DNA of 24,800 bases from positions 1 to 24,800 of the IMG/VR virus record IMGVR_UViG_3300018041_000058, one strand, 5' to 3'. The position numbers were made by a program, and so were the translations under genes. Shown here piece by piece: positions 13,029 through 21,899 of this stretch (the first letter of the stretch is position 1; the number at the start of each line of letters is the position of its first letter). This DNA is from a virus. The notes beneath the pieces were generated by a model. That model was not told where the DNA came from, did no database searches, and saw only the letters and a program-made list of their open reading frames with translations.

Positions 13029-13466
13029 ATGGCAATACAACAAGGAATAGCCTATTGGGCTAGTGTAAGAACACCTAATACCAAGTTCGAACCCTGTTAT
13101 ACAGTGGACTTAGTAGTAAGTGATGAGGTGGCAAATGACTTTGAAAGTCGTGGCTTCAGGGTTAAAGAACTGACAGTCAATGATGAAGTTGTTGGTCGGT
13201 CTATTAACTTTAAAAGAAAAGTCAATGGTCCAAATGGAATGGTTCGTAAAGCACCATTACTAATGGATGCTGATAAAGTTCCAATGGATGAAAACGTTGG
13301 GAATGGTTCTAAGGTTAGAGTTCAATACAATGAGTGGGAAGCCACTAATAAGTTTGGAACTTTTAAGGGCCTGGACTTTCAAGCTATGCAAGTAGAAGAA
13401 TTAGTCTCTTACAAAGCCGGAGACGGAGATGAGTTTGATTCTATCGAAGGTGGCGAGGAGTTCTAA
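13029..13466 (+). CDS. single-stranded DNA-binding protein, gp2.5-like
   Basis: Coats single-stranded DNA during replication and recruits other replication proteins. The 145-residue protein has an OB-fold-type pattern of strands (GIAYWASVRTPNTKFEPCYT, VDLVVSDEVANDFE..., SKVRVQYNEWEATNKFGTFK) and an acidic C-terminal tail ending in Phe (GDEFDSIEGGEEF), as in T7 gp2.5, which uses its acidic tail to touch polymerase and helicase. It is shorter than T7 gp2.5 (232 aa). Own promoter upstream, strong RBS, and it precedes the primase-helicase, fitting a replication role. Confidence 0.82.
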   Translation: MAIQQGIAYWASVRTPNTKFEPCYTVDLVVSDEVANDFESRGFRVKELTVNDEVVGRSINFKRKVNGPNGMVRKAPLLMDADKVPMDENVGNGSKVRVQYNEWEATNKFGTFKGLDFQAMQVEELVSYKAGDGDEFDSIEGGEEF

Positions 13467-13774
13467 TGCAAATTACTATCCAAGACAATGTCTATGAGAT
13501 AGACAATATTAGTGATGAAAAAATCAAATTAGAAACTAATGTTTTAATTGCTAAGATTAATCATCATAGATTATGTTTAGAAGGTTCTCAAATTCTAGTT
13601 AATACTTTTGAAACTAGATTGGGTGAAGTTCTCAAACCAAGAGACGAAGCTTTGGTAGAACCTACAAGAGCACGAGATGAGAAGGGGCACTTTATTGCAG
13701 ACGACCCTTCAACTCCTGATGTAAACGAAGCTTGGGAAGGTGGTAAGAAACCATCTAAGTCTAAGTCTTCTTAA
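13466..13774 (+). CDS. small phage protein, DUF6447-like (102 aa)
   Basis: The N-terminal 55 residues (MQITIQDNVYEIDNISDEKI, then a helix) recall a small phage family I know as DUF6447 (tentative). The C-terminal half is flexible (RARDEKGHFIADDPSTPDVN EAWEGG) and ends in a KSKS tail; similar DEKG-F..DDPSTPDVNEAW strings occur in other phage proteins. The start overlaps the SSB stop (TAATG), with GAGGAG as RBS, so it is made with SSB. A strong terminator follows. It may be an SSB partner; not shown. Confidence 0.7.
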   Translation: MQITIQDNVYEIDNISDEKIKLETNVLIAKINHHRLCLEGSQILVNTFETRLGEVLKPRDEALVEPTRARDEKGHFIADDPSTPDVNEAWEGGKKPSKSKSS

Positions 13775-13784
13775 TTCTAACTAT

Positions 13785-13823
13785 GCTAGGACACAGATTA
13801 AGTTCTGTGCCTAGCTTTTTTTT
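13785..13823 (+). terminator. strong rho-independent terminator after the SSB unit
   Basis: GCTAGG-A-CACAG (13785-13796) pairs with CTGTG-CCTAGC (13805-13815): an 11-bp stem with one bulged A and an 8-base loop (13797-13804), followed by eight T's (13816-13823). The helicase-primase ATG is 9 bases further on. Confidence 0.92.
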
Positions 13824-13832
13824 GGGTCAAAC

Positions 13833-15506
13833 ATGGAAAACAATTTAAAATTTGTAAAGTATCATCAGCCTTGTCCTTCATGTGGTAGTAGCGATGCTCT
13901 CTCACTCAACGAGGATGGGTCTGGTAAGTGTTTTAGTTGTCATAAGTTCTTTCCTAGTATTGATAAACAATCTACATTTAAATCAAGCCAGGTAAAAACA
14001 AGGATGAAAGAAACAATAAAAGAATTGAATGCACATGGTGGTGTGTTCGCAAAATTAACAGATAGAAACATAGCAAAGGAGACTGCTGAAAAGTATGGTG
14101 TCAAAGTTGTCTATGATTCTAATGGTACGTTAGCTCAACATATATATCCTTTATATATTAACAATGAGCTTACGTCTAACAAAATTCGATACGTCAGGGA
14201 TAAGAAATTTTCTTTTGATGTATCACCTAATGGTGTTGGACTTTTCGGTCAACAGTTATTCAAAGAGGGAGGTAAGTATCTTACCATAACGGAGGGAGAG
14301 TGCGATGCTATGGCAGCCTATGAACTACTTGGTAGTAAGTGGGCTGTCGTATCCGTTGTTAGAGGTGCAGCAGCAGCAGTCAAAGATATTAAAGAAAACC
14401 TTGAGTATGTAGAAAGCTTTGATAATGTTGTGCTTTGTTTTGATAAAGACAAACCGGGACAAGAAGCTGCTAAGAAAGTTGCCACAATATTAAAACCCGG
14501 TAAAGCCAAGATAGTAACTTTACCTAATGGTTATAAAGATGCTAACGATATGTTGAACAAGGGACTCTTCAAAGAGTTTACTAGTTCTTGGTGGGATGCA
14601 AAGGTTTATACTCCTAGTGGTATCATTCGTGTATCAGAAAAACAATCTGAGTTTCTTAATCGTGAAAGAAAAGAAAGCATTCCCTATCCTTGGGAAGGTT
14701 TAAATAAAAAACTGTATGGCTTGAGACAAGGAGAGCTCGTAACTTTAACGGGTGGAACGGGTCTTGGTAAGTCTAGTATTACTAGAGAGCTTGAGCATTG
14801 GCTAGTTAAAAACACTGATGATAATGTAGGTATCATAGCATTAGAAGAAGATTGGAAACGCACAGTTGATGGTATCCTTTCTATTGAAGCTAACGCTAGA
14901 TTATACGTAGACCAAGAGAGAGATAAGTTTGATAAAGAAACTATCATGGATATGTTTGATAAGATATTTTCTAATGACAAAGTATTTATCCATGCTCACT
15001 TTGGAACAAATGAGATAGATGATATCTTTGCCAAGCTTAGATATCTTATTGTAGGATGTGATTGTAAGTGGGTAGTTGTTGACCATCTTCATATGTTAGT
15101 CAGTGCATTAGCAGAAGGAGATGAAAGAAGAGCCATTGATAATATTATGACTAGACTGAGAAGTTTAGTTGAAGAAACCGGGGCTGGATTAATATTAGTA
15201 TCTCACTTGAGAAGAGTTGATGGAAACAAAGGTCACGAAAACGGAGTTGAAGTAAGTCTCTCTCATCTTCGTGGGTCTAACAGTATAGGACAGTTGTCTG
15301 ATTGTGTTATTGCACTTGAAAGAAACCAACAATCCGATGATGATTTAGAAGCGAGGACAACAAAACTTCGTATACTTAAGTCAAGATATACAGGTGATGT
15401 AGGAATGGCTACATCTTTAGTGTATGATAAAGACTCTGGTCGTTTAACTGAATACTCTGATGAAGAGTTAATGAGCAATGAGGAAGAAACCTTACTGCCT
15501 TTCTAG
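13833..15506 (+). CDS. DNA primase-helicase, T7 gp4-like
   Basis: Unwinds DNA at the fork and lays primers in one chain of 557 residues. Zinc-binding domain: C14, C17, C33, C36 (CPSC...CFSC). TOPRIM domain: EGE at 154-156 and D204/D206 (CFDKDKPG). Helicase: Walker A GGTGLGKSS (307-315), Walker B VVVDH (414-418) and later SHLRRVDG and SHLRGSNSI, typical of DnaB-like helicases. The order matches T7 gp4 (566 aa). The TTTTTTTTGGGTCAAAC in front of the ATG has no real Shine-Dalgarno, and a strong terminator precedes it, so expression depends on read-through or an unseen start. The polymerase follows after 8 bases. Confidence 0.96.
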   Translation: MENNLKFVKYHQPCPSCGSSDALSLNEDGSGKCFSCHKFFPSIDKQSTFKSSQVKTRMKETIKELNAHGGVFAKLTDRNIAKETAEKYGVKVVYDSNGTLAQHIYPLYINNELTSNKIRYVRDKKFSFDVSPNGVGLFGQQLFKEGGKYLTITEGECDAMAAYELLGSKWAVVSVVRGAAAAVKDIKENLEYVESFDNVVLCFDKDKPGQEAAKKVATILKPGKAKIVTLPNGYKDANDMLNKGLFKEFTSSWWDAKVYTPSGIIRVSEKQSEFLNRERKESIPYPWEGLNKKLYGLRQGELVTLTGGTGLGKSSITRELEHWLVKNTDDNVGIIALEEDWKRTVDGILSIEANARLYVDQERDKFDKETIMDMFDKIFSNDKVFIHAHFGTNEIDDIFAKLRYLIVGCDCKWVVVDHLHMLVSALAEGDERRAIDNIMTRLRSLVEETGAGLILVSHLRRVDGNKGHENGVEVSLSHLRGSNSIGQLSDCVIALERNQQSDDDLEARTTKLRILKSRYTGDVGMATSLVYDKDSGRLTEYSDEELMSNEEETLLPF

Positions 15507-15514
15507 GAATATTT

Positions 15515-17326
15515 ATGGAATTAGTTTTTGATATAGAAACAAATGGATTGCTTTTTGATTTCAAAGAAAAAGTTTGGGATGAAGAAGCTAAAAAGAACAT
15601 TGAAATTATAAGACCTGCAGCTACAACTATCTTTTGTATTGTTGCTATAGACGAGAATGACAATGTATATTCATTTGAACCCCATCAAATTGATGAGGGT
15701 ATTAAATTTTTAGCTGAAGCTGATAAAATAATTGGTCATAATATTATTGGTTTTGATATACCAGCTATTAAGAAACTTAAAGGGGTGGACCTGTATGAAC
15801 ATACAGAAGCTCTTGATACCTTGACCCTGTCAAGACTTTTCCACCCCACTAGAGAGGGAGGTCATGGTATTGAAGCATGGGGTTATCGTTTAGGTGGTGT
15901 ACAAAAAGTAGAGCATACAGATTGGACTCAGTATAGTCCGGAGATGTTAAAGAGATGTCAAGTAGATACTGTTATAAATAAAAAAGTTCTTGCAGCACTA
16001 AGAAAAGAAAGCCCTGGATTTTCTAAACAATGCATTGAGCTTGAACATTCTGTTGCTAAAGTAATTGCTGACCAACATGTTAATGGTTTTTACTTTGATG
16101 AAAAGTCAGCAACCTTTTTACTTAGTTCTTTAAACAAAAGAAGAAAAGAAGTTGAAGAGGAAGTACACAGAACATTTAAACCTAAGTGGGTCGATGTTAA
16201 AGAAGTACAACCTAAACTTAAAAAAGATGGTGAGCTTTCTAAATCTGGCCTATCTAATATAGAATACGAAGAACGAGTTAAAACAAAAGACCTTACTCCT
16301 TTCATGAGAAAAGAATTAAAAGAGTTTAACTTAGGTTCACGTCAACAAATAGGAGAGTACTTAAAAGACTTTGGATGGAAACCTAAACGCTTTACTCCAA
16401 CAGGTCAACCTATTGTAGATGAGGGTACATTAAAACTAATAACTCATATCCCAGAAGCTAATTTAATTGCTGAGTATTTATTACTACAGAAAAGAGCAGC
16501 TCAAGTTGAATCTTGGATAGATGCTGTTGAACTAACTGGTAAAGAAGATGGTCGAGTACATGCTAGTGTTATAACATTAGGTACAATTACTGGTCGCATG
16601 TCACATAGAAGTCCTAACATGGCTCAAGTACCTGCTGTTTACAGTCCTTACGGTAAAGAGTGTAGGTCTTGTTGGACTGTACCAAGTGGATATAAACTTG
16701 TAGGTGTAGATGCAAGTCAATTAGAATTAAGAATGTTAGCACACTACATGGCTGACGAGGAGTATATAAATGAAATCATTAATGGAGACATTCACACGAC
16801 TAACCAAAACCTTGCAGGACTTGAATCAAGAGACCAGGCAAAAACTTTCATCTATGCCCTCATTTACGGAGCCGGAGATGAAAAGATTGGAAGCGTTGTT
16901 GAAGGAAACAGAGACGAAGGTAAGAGATTGCGAGAACGCTTTCTTAGTGGTAACCCTGCATTTAAAACTCTTAAAGGACGCATTGAAAGAGCAGCAAGAA
17001 AAGGTTTCCTCAAAGGGTTAGATGGCCGGAAGATATTTTTAAGACATCAACACGCAGCCCTTAATACTTTACTACAAGGTGGTGGCTCTATACTCATGAA
17101 ACAAGGCTTAGTTTTACTTGACAAACTTTTAAAACTAAACACGATTGATTATAGATTTGTTGCTAACATTCATGATGAATGGCAGATAGAAGTCAAAGAA
17201 TCTCAAGCAGAATTTACAGGTCAACTTGCTGTTGATAGTCTTGTCAAAGCGGGTGAACATTTACAACTTCGTTGTCCTATGGATGGTGAATACAAGATAG
17301 GAGAAAATTGGAGTGAAACCCACTAA
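15515..17326 (+). CDS. DNA polymerase, family A, T7-like
   Basis: Replicative polymerase with proofreading, 603 residues (T7: 704). 3'-5' exonuclease: D6 and E8 (DIET), D81 (GFDIPA), D151 (QVDTVI). Polymerase motif A: D399 (GVDASQLELR). The O helix is RDQAKTFIYALIYGAG, with K443 and Y447, where tyrosine matches T7 Y526 and the E. coli F762 position. Motif C: HDE at 553-555. A thioredoxin-binding insert as long as in T7 is not obvious. RBS AGGAA. The last 14 bases overlap the next gene. Confidence 0.97.
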   Translation: MELVFDIETNGLLFDFKEKVWDEEAKKNIEIIRPAATTIFCIVAIDENDNVYSFEPHQIDEGIKFLAEADKIIGHNIIGFDIPAIKKLKGVDLYEHTEALDTLTLSRLFHPTREGGHGIEAWGYRLGGVQKVEHTDWTQYSPEMLKRCQVDTVINKKVLAALRKESPGFSKQCIELEHSVAKVIADQHVNGFYFDEKSATFLLSSLNKRRKEVEEEVHRTFKPKWVDVKEVQPKLKKDGELSKSGLSNIEYEERVKTKDLTPFMRKELKEFNLGSRQQIGEYLKDFGWKPKRFTPTGQPIVDEGTLKLITHIPEANLIAEYLLLQKRAAQVESWIDAVELTGKEDGRVHASVITLGTITGRMSHRSPNMAQVPAVYSPYGKECRSCWTVPSGYKLVGVDASQLELRMLAHYMADEEYINEIINGDIHTTNQNLAGLESRDQAKTFIYALIYGAGDEKIGSVVEGNRDEGKRLRERFLSGNPAFKTLKGRIERAARKGFLKGLDGRKIFLRHQHAALNTLLQGGGSILMKQGLVLLDKLLKLNTIDYRFVANIHDEWQIEVKESQAEFTGQLAVDSLVKAGEHLQLRCPMDGEYKIGENWSETH

Positions 17327-17633
17327 AGAATACAATTGGAAATTTGATAGAGTTAATTCTAAAGGAAAAGTAATTTTTAAACATTACACAGAAGAAAAAT
17401 TAGAAGAAGTAAAAGATTATTTATTAAAAAAAAATGTTTACTTTGAAGAAACAAGAACAAAAATGTTAAGAGTTTTTTATAATGATAATATGTACTCATA
17501 CTATTATACCACAGGTAGGTGGGCTCCTTATATACCAGAAAGTAGTGGTTACCCAAAAGAACATTATTATTCAAAAGGTATAGATGATTTTTTTACAAGA
17601 TTTTTAAAAGGAAATTCAAATGAAACCAAGTAA
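17313..17633 (+). CDS. protein of unknown function, GTG start (106 aa)
   Basis: Not recognised. Lys/Tyr-rich: it begins MKPTKEYNWKFDRVNSKGKV and ends with a Tyr/Gly/Pro-rich part (YSYYYTTGRWAPYIPESSGY). The start is GTG at 17313, with AGGAGA about 8 bases before it, overlapping the polymerase end by 14 bases. The 3' end overlaps the next gene by 14 bases. Located in the replication block, but with no domain clue. Confidence 0.6.
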   Translation: MKPTKEYNWKFDRVNSKGKVIFKHYTEEKLEEVKDYLLKKNVYFEETRTKMLRVFYNDNMYSYYYTTGRWAPYIPESSGYPKEHYYSKGIDDFFTRFLKGNSNETK

Positions 17634-18048
17634 AGAAAACAGAAAGAAGTTTGATATAGACTTAGAGTATGGTACAATCAGAGAAGATAAAGTAGCAGAA
17701 ATGCTTACCAATAAAAAGGTAGAAGTTAAATCTGAACGTGGTATGTGGATGAAGACGGGTAACATAGCAATTGAATATCAAAGCTATGGTAAACCTTCTG
17801 GTATCAAAGCAACTGAATCAGATTATTGGTTTCATAATCTTTGTATTGGAGACAATGAATATTGTACACTTGTTTTTAAGACTGATGTTCTTAGAACTAT
17901 TGTTGATAAACTTGATACATTTAGAACTGTATCTGGTGGAGACCATAACGCAAGTCAAATGTACTTAGTTAATTTACAAAAGCTTTTTTCATCTGATGTG
18001 ATTAAAGCTTTTAAGGAGTTTGAAGATGGCAAAAAAGAAAACAGTTGA
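17620..18048 (+). CDS. probable PD-(D/E)XK-type nuclease (142 aa)
   Basis: Small protein of a phage family in which the run KKVEVKSERGMWMKTGNIAI holds the E-x-K catalytic signature (VEVKSE, about residues 33-38), preceded by an acidic residue and followed by EYQSYGKPSGIKATESDYWF. This strand/EXK arrangement is that of PD-(D/E)XK endonucleases. It probably cleaves DNA in recombination or host-DNA breakdown. RBS AAAGGAAA. The gene overlaps the exonuclease gene by about 23 bases. Assignment is by motif only. Confidence 0.65.
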   Translation: MKPSKENRKKFDIDLEYGTIREDKVAEMLTNKKVEVKSERGMWMKTGNIAIEYQSYGKPSGIKATESDYWFHNLCIGDNEYCTLVFKTDVLRTIVDKLDTFRTVSGGDHNASQMYLVNLQKLFSSDVIKAFKEFEDGKKENS

Positions 18049-18901
18049 TACAGTTGTAGAAGATATTTACTCTACTATCTCAGCCTTAACCAAAGGCCAG
18101 GATATAAAACTAACTGATAAAGACTTAAAAGTATTTGGTGAAGACATGGCTGATGCCTTAAAACAATGGGCAACACCACGGGGTGCAGATAAAATTAATG
18201 TTAATACTCTTCGTATGTCTAACATCGGTAAACCTCAACGACAGTTGTGGTATGACATGAACTTAAAGAAAGAAGGAATCACTGAGTTTGAACCTAGTAC
18301 TTTGATTAAGTTTTTATATGGACACCTATTAGAAGTATTGGTTTTATTTTTTGTTAAACTATCTGGGCATAAGTTAGACTCACAACAAAAAGAAGTATCA
18401 GTTAGTGGTATCAAAGGTCACATGGATTGTAAGATAGATGGTGAAGTAGTAGACGTAAAGACTGCTTCTGGATTTGCTTTTAAAAAGTTTAAAGATGGTA
18501 CGCTTGTAGAGTCAGATACCTTTGGATACTTAGCACAACTTGCTGGGTATGAAGAAGCAGAACAAACATCTAAAGGTGGGTTCTTAGTTTTAAACAAAGA
18601 ATCCGGAGAGCTAACTTTATTTAAACCAGAAGAGTTAGATAAACCTAACATCAAAGATAAAATTAAAACAGTCAAGAAAATTATTAAAAGAAAAACACCA
18701 CCTATCTTTTGTTATGACCCCGTTCCAGAAGGTAAGAGTGGTAATATGAAACTTGCAAGAGAATGTAATTGGTGTCCTTACAAACATGAGTGTCATAAAG
18801 AATCAAACGATGGTCAAGGCTTACGAGTTTTTGAATATGCTAAAGGTCCAGTTTACTTTACTGATGTACAAAAAGTTCCAAATGTTCAGGAGATACTATG
18901 A
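18026..18901 (+). CDS. PD-(D/E)XK exonuclease, Cas4/RecB-like (291 aa)
   Basis: RecB/Cas4-type nuclease, probably an exonuclease used in replication or recombination, or to degrade host DNA. N-terminal NTLRMSNIGKPQRQLWYDMN is the family's opening helix. The catalytic core is GHMDCKIDGEVVDVKTASGF (about 132-151), with D, D and K of the motif. The C-terminal CNWCPYKHEC (C-x2-C-x5-C) resembles the iron-sulfur cysteines of Cas4/AddB. The N-terminal cysteine that normally completes the cluster (in ..PxCxR..) is a Gln-Arg here. The ATG at 18026 is chosen over an upstream TTG because AAGGAG is spaced 7 bases from it. Confidence 0.85.
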   Translation: MAKKKTVDTVVEDIYSTISALTKGQDIKLTDKDLKVFGEDMADALKQWATPRGADKINVNTLRMSNIGKPQRQLWYDMNLKKEGITEFEPSTLIKFLYGHLLEVLVLFFVKLSGHKLDSQQKEVSVSGIKGHMDCKIDGEVVDVKTASGFAFKKFKDGTLVESDTFGYLAQLAGYEEAEQTSKGGFLVLNKESGELTLFKPEELDKPNIKDKIKTVKKIIKRKTPPIFCYDPVPEGKSGNMKLARECNWCPYKHECHKESNDGQGLRVFEYAKGPVYFTDVQKVPNVQEIL

Positions 18902-19167
18902 ATGGTAGAAAAGCAAAAGCAATTAGAAAAAAATCTTTAGTCTTGTTAGTTGATTGGGTTAAGACTTTAATTCCAGAAGAAGAAGCAAACAAACTTACAT
19001 TACAACAAGCTTATGATTTAGTTCCAAAAGAAACACATGTTTTTGCCAATGGTAAATTTATGTTATCATCATTTTCTTTGAAATGGATTATTCAAAAAAT
19101 TAAAAAATTAATTAAAACTAAAAACTTAAACGACATAACTGTCAAGGACTTAACAAATGAAATCTGA
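18898..19167 (+). CDS. basic protein of unknown function (89 aa)
   Basis: Not recognised. Begins MNGRKAKAIRKKSLVLLVDW and contains QAYDLVPKETHVFANGKFML then two basic helices (KWIIQKIKKLIKTKNLNDIT). ATGA overlap with the exonuclease gene and a good RBS (CAGGAGA). Its 3' end overlaps the next gene. It may be a nucleic-acid-binding partner of the nuclease genes around it. Confidence 0.65.
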   Translation: MNGRKAKAIRKKSLVLLVDWVKTLIPEEEANKLTLQQAYDLVPKETHVFANGKFMLSSFSLKWIIQKIKKLIKTKNLNDITVKDLTNEI

Positions 19168-19312
19168 TTTAGAAAAAGCAATCATAGCTATGGGTGAAGT
19201 ATTAAAAGAAGAAGGTGAATCACTAGATGGTTTTGATAACCAAACAATACAAGACTTATCAACCTTGTTAGCTGCACATGTTGAAGACAAACTAGATAGG
19301 GTAGTTCACTAA
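19157..19312 (+). CDS. very small acidic protein (51 aa)
   Basis: Not recognised. 51 residues, helical and acidic (MKSDLEKAIIAMGEVLKEEG, then IQDLSTLLAAHVEDKLDRVV). RBS AAGGA about 8 bases before the ATG. Its stop overlaps the endonuclease I start as TAATG, so the two are likely coupled. Confidence 0.65.
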   Translation: MKSDLEKAIIAMGEVLKEEGESLDGFDNQTIQDLSTLLAAHVEDKLDRVVH

Positions 19313-19749
19313 TGCCTAAGAGAGTGCCAAGAAAACCTAGACCTAAAAAGGTTAATGTTCCTAAAGGCTATGATAGTACATGGGAATATAATATACACCA
19401 AACAATTTTAAAAGATTGGGCACATCACTTTGAAGCTATCAAATATATTATTGACAAAAAATATGAAGTAGATTTTGTTAAAACATTTCAAGATAAAACT
19501 ATTTTAATAGAAGCTAAAGGCCGGTTCTGGGACCACGCTGAGTATAGTAAATATTTTTGGATTAGAAAAGCTTTACCAGAACATATGGAGTTAGTCTTCT
19601 TATTTCAAAAGCCTTTCTCTCCTATGCCAGGAGCCAAGGTAAGAAAGGATGGAACAAAACGAACCCATGCTGAGTGGGCTGAAACAAATAATTTTAGATG
19701 GTACAGTGAAGATACACTACCGGATGATTGGAGAAGTGATGAGCTATAA
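19312..19749 (+). CDS. endonuclease I, T7 gp3-like Holliday-junction resolvase (145 aa)
   Basis: Resolves branched DNA and Holliday junctions, and in T7 helps degrade host DNA. Catalytic residues fit T7 gp3 (E20, D55, E65, K67): E25 (STWEYN), D54 (YEVDF), E67 and K69 (LIEAKG). The rest also fits, with KYFWIRKALPEHMELVFLFQ and the C-terminal AEWAETNNFRWYSEDTLPDD. The N-terminus is a basic tail (MPKRVPRKPRPKK), as is usual in this family. The last bases overlap the start of the DUF3310 gene. Confidence 0.92.
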   Translation: MPKRVPRKPRPKKVNVPKGYDSTWEYNIHQTILKDWAHHFEAIKYIIDKKYEVDFVKTFQDKTILIEAKGRFWDHAEYSKYFWIRKALPEHMELVFLFQKPFSPMPGAKVRKDGTKRTHAEWAETNNFRWYSEDTLPDDWRSDEL

Positions 19750-20011
19750 ATTTAACGAAGGACATATACTACAAGAACTTAAAGCATACATTGATGGTAC
19801 ATATAATGAACACTATGCTTCTGATAAATACCAAGCAACAGATATAATTGTTGACTCTGGACATGGGGAAGGTTTTTGTATTGGAAATATTATGAAGTAC
19901 GCTAAACGCTACGGAAATAAAGAAGGAAAGAACAGAAAAGATATATTAAAAATATTACACTATGGTATAATTATGTTAAACATACACGACATGGAAACAA
20001 ACAATGATTGA
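19739..20011 (+). CDS. DUF3310-like small protein (90 aa)
   Basis: Matches the small phage domain often annotated as nucleotide kinase-like/DUF3310, with the pattern HYASDKYQATDIIVDSGHGE then FCIGNIMKYAKRYGNKEGKN. The function is uncertain; the fold family contains MazG-like or nucleotide-related proteins. The start at 19739 (ATGAGC) is chosen because GGAG lies 5 bases upstream; longer starts in the same frame run through endonuclease I. The 3' end overlaps nrdA by 8 bases. Confidence 0.78.
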   Translation: MSYKFNEGHILQELKAYIDGTYNEHYASDKYQATDIIVDSGHGEGFCIGNIMKYAKRYGNKEGKNRKDILKILHYGIIMLNIHDMETNND

Positions 20012-21899
20012 AAATAAAACAGGAATTAAAGAATACCTCGGTATTAAAATTAATTACAGTAATGAAACTCTACTAGATAAGTTTAGTCTTGATACAGTAA
20101 AAGATAGATACTTATGGGATAAAGAAACACATGCACAAGAAGCATTTGCTAGAGCAGCAGTCTTCGGAGCAACTTACAAAGGGTATACAGATTTTGAATT
20201 AGCTCAAAGATTGTATCACTATGCTTCTAACCTTTGGTTTATGTTCTCAACACCGATACTTTCTAACGGAGGAACAACAAGAGGTCTTCCTATTAGTTGT
20301 TTTTTAAATTATGTTGGAGATTCAATTGATGAGTTAACTGACCACTTTAAAGAAAACGCAAACCTCGCAAGTTCTGGTGGTGGCATTGGTGGATATTGGG
20401 GAGATATTAGAAGTAATGGTATTTCTACTTCTAGAGGAAGTAAATCTACAGGCTCTATTCCTTTTATGCATGTCGTTGATGCAGAAATGTTAGCCTTTAA
20501 TCAAGGAACAACAAGACGTGGTAGTTATGCAGCGTATACAGATATTTCTCATCCGGAGATTGAAGAGTTTATTAACATGCGTAAAGAATCTGGTGGTGAT
20601 ATCAATCGAAAGAATCTTAATCTTCACAACGGTATCAACATTACCAATGAGTTTTTAAAAGCTGTTGAAGAAGATGCAGACTTTAGATTGATAGACCCTA
20701 AAACTAATGAAGCTGTTAAGATAGTAAAAGCTAGAGACTTATGGTGGCAAATATTAAACGCTAGGGCAGAAACAGGTGAACCTTACATGGTTAATATAGA
20801 TACATGTAATGAAGCTTTACCTAAGAACCAAAAAGATTTAGGTTTGGAAATCAAGCAGAGCAATCTTTGTTCTGAGATTACTCTTCCTACAAACGAAGAA
20901 AGAACAGCAGTATGTTGTTTATCTTCAGTAAACTTAGAACACTTTGATGATTGGTCAGAGAATCCAATGTTTATAGATGATTTAATAACCATGTTAGATA
21001 ATGTACTTCAACACTACATTGATAACGCTATTGATACAGATAATTTAGGAGAATACAATGCAAATTTTAAAAGGTTCAAAAAAAATATTAAAGAAGGTAA
21101 AAAAAGTTTTACTAAATCTGCCTACTCTGCTTACAGAGAAAGGTCGTTGGGTCTCGGTGCGATGGGCTTCCATGCGTATCTCCAATCACGCAACATACCT
21201 TTTGAAGGTATCTATGCTACAGGGTTTAATTACAAAGCTTTTAAACACATTAAAAAACACGCAGTGGAAGCAACTAGACGACTTGCTGATGAACGTGGTG
21301 AGTCACCTGATATCAACGGTAGTGGCTCTCGTAATGCTCATTTACTCGCTGTTGCACCTAACGCTTCTTCTAGTATTATTTGTGGTGGGACATCTCCTTC
21401 GATTGAGCCCTATCGTGCTAACGTTTATACGCACAAAACTCTCAGTGGTTCTTTCCAAGTTAAAAATAAATACTTAGAAGAGTTACTGCAAGATAAAGGA
21501 ATAAAAAAACAAGAGTTGGTAGATGTTTGGAAAGACATTGCAGCTCATGAAGGTTCAGTACAGCATCTTGATATCTTAACACTTGATGAAAAAGAAATAT
21601 TTAAGACTGCTAATGAGATAGACCAGATATGGATTGTAGAACATGCAGCTAAACGTCAAGAGTTTATATGTCAATCGCAGTCTGTTAATCTTTTTTTTAC
21701 ACTTCCAAGTGCAACTGAGTCACAAGAAGTTCATGATGAATACATGCAGTACGTTAGTGATGTTCATTGGTATGGGATGAACAAACTTAAATCTTTATAC
21801 TACTTCCGGTCTAACGCTGCTCGTAGTGTAGAAAATGTAAATCTTAAAGTTCAACGTATTAAATTAGATGATGCTGAATGTATCGCTTGTGAGGGATAA
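20004..21899 (+). CDS. nrdA: ribonucleotide reductase class I, large subunit (NrdA)
   Basis: Makes deoxyribonucleotides for phage DNA synthesis together with NrdB. 631 residues. Active-site residues: C99 (PISCF, first redox Cys), N287, C289 and E291 (SNLCSEI), partner Cys at 304/305 (AVCCLSS), radical-transfer tyrosines Y599/Y600 (KSLYY), and C-terminal CIAC (626, 629) that passes electrons from a thioredoxin-type donor. There is no N-terminal ATP-cone domain, so dATP feedback is probably lost, a common state in phages. Start overlaps the DUF3310 end; weak RBS. The small gene 21900-22079 separates it from nrdB. Confidence 0.97.
   Translation: MIENKTGIKEYLGIKINYSNETLLDKFSLDTVKDRYLWDKETHAQEAFARAAVFGATYKGYTDFELAQRLYHYASNLWFMFSTPILSNGGTTRGLPISCFLNYVGDSIDELTDHFKENANLASSGGGIGGYWGDIRSNGISTSRGSKSTGSIPFMHVVDAEMLAFNQGTTRRGSYAAYTDISHPEIEEFINMRKESGGDINRKNLNLHNGINITNEFLKAVEEDADFRLIDPKTNEAVKIVKARDLWWQILNARAETGEPYMVNIDTCNEALPKNQKDLGLEIKQSNLCSEITLPTNEERTAVCCLSSVNLEHFDDWSENPMFIDDLITMLDNVLQHYIDNAIDTDNLGEYNANFKRFKKNIKEGKKSFTKSAYSAYRERSLGLGAMGFHAYLQSRNIPFEGIYATGFNYKAFKHIKKHAVEATRRLADERGESPDINGSGSRNAHLLAVAPNASSSIICGGTSPSIEPYRANVYTHKTLSGSFQVKNKYLEELLQDKGIKKQELVDVWKDIAAHEGSVQHLDILTLDEKEIFKTANEIDQIWIVEHAAKRQEFICQSQSVNLFFTLPSATESQEVHDEYMQYVSDVHWYGMNKLKSLYYFRSNAARSVENVNLKVQRIKLDDAECIACEG

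Noticed and set aside
13781-13790. Promoter for the helicase from CTATGCTAGG
   Set aside because: No -35 element at the right distance, and the sequence is the 5' arm of the terminator stem.
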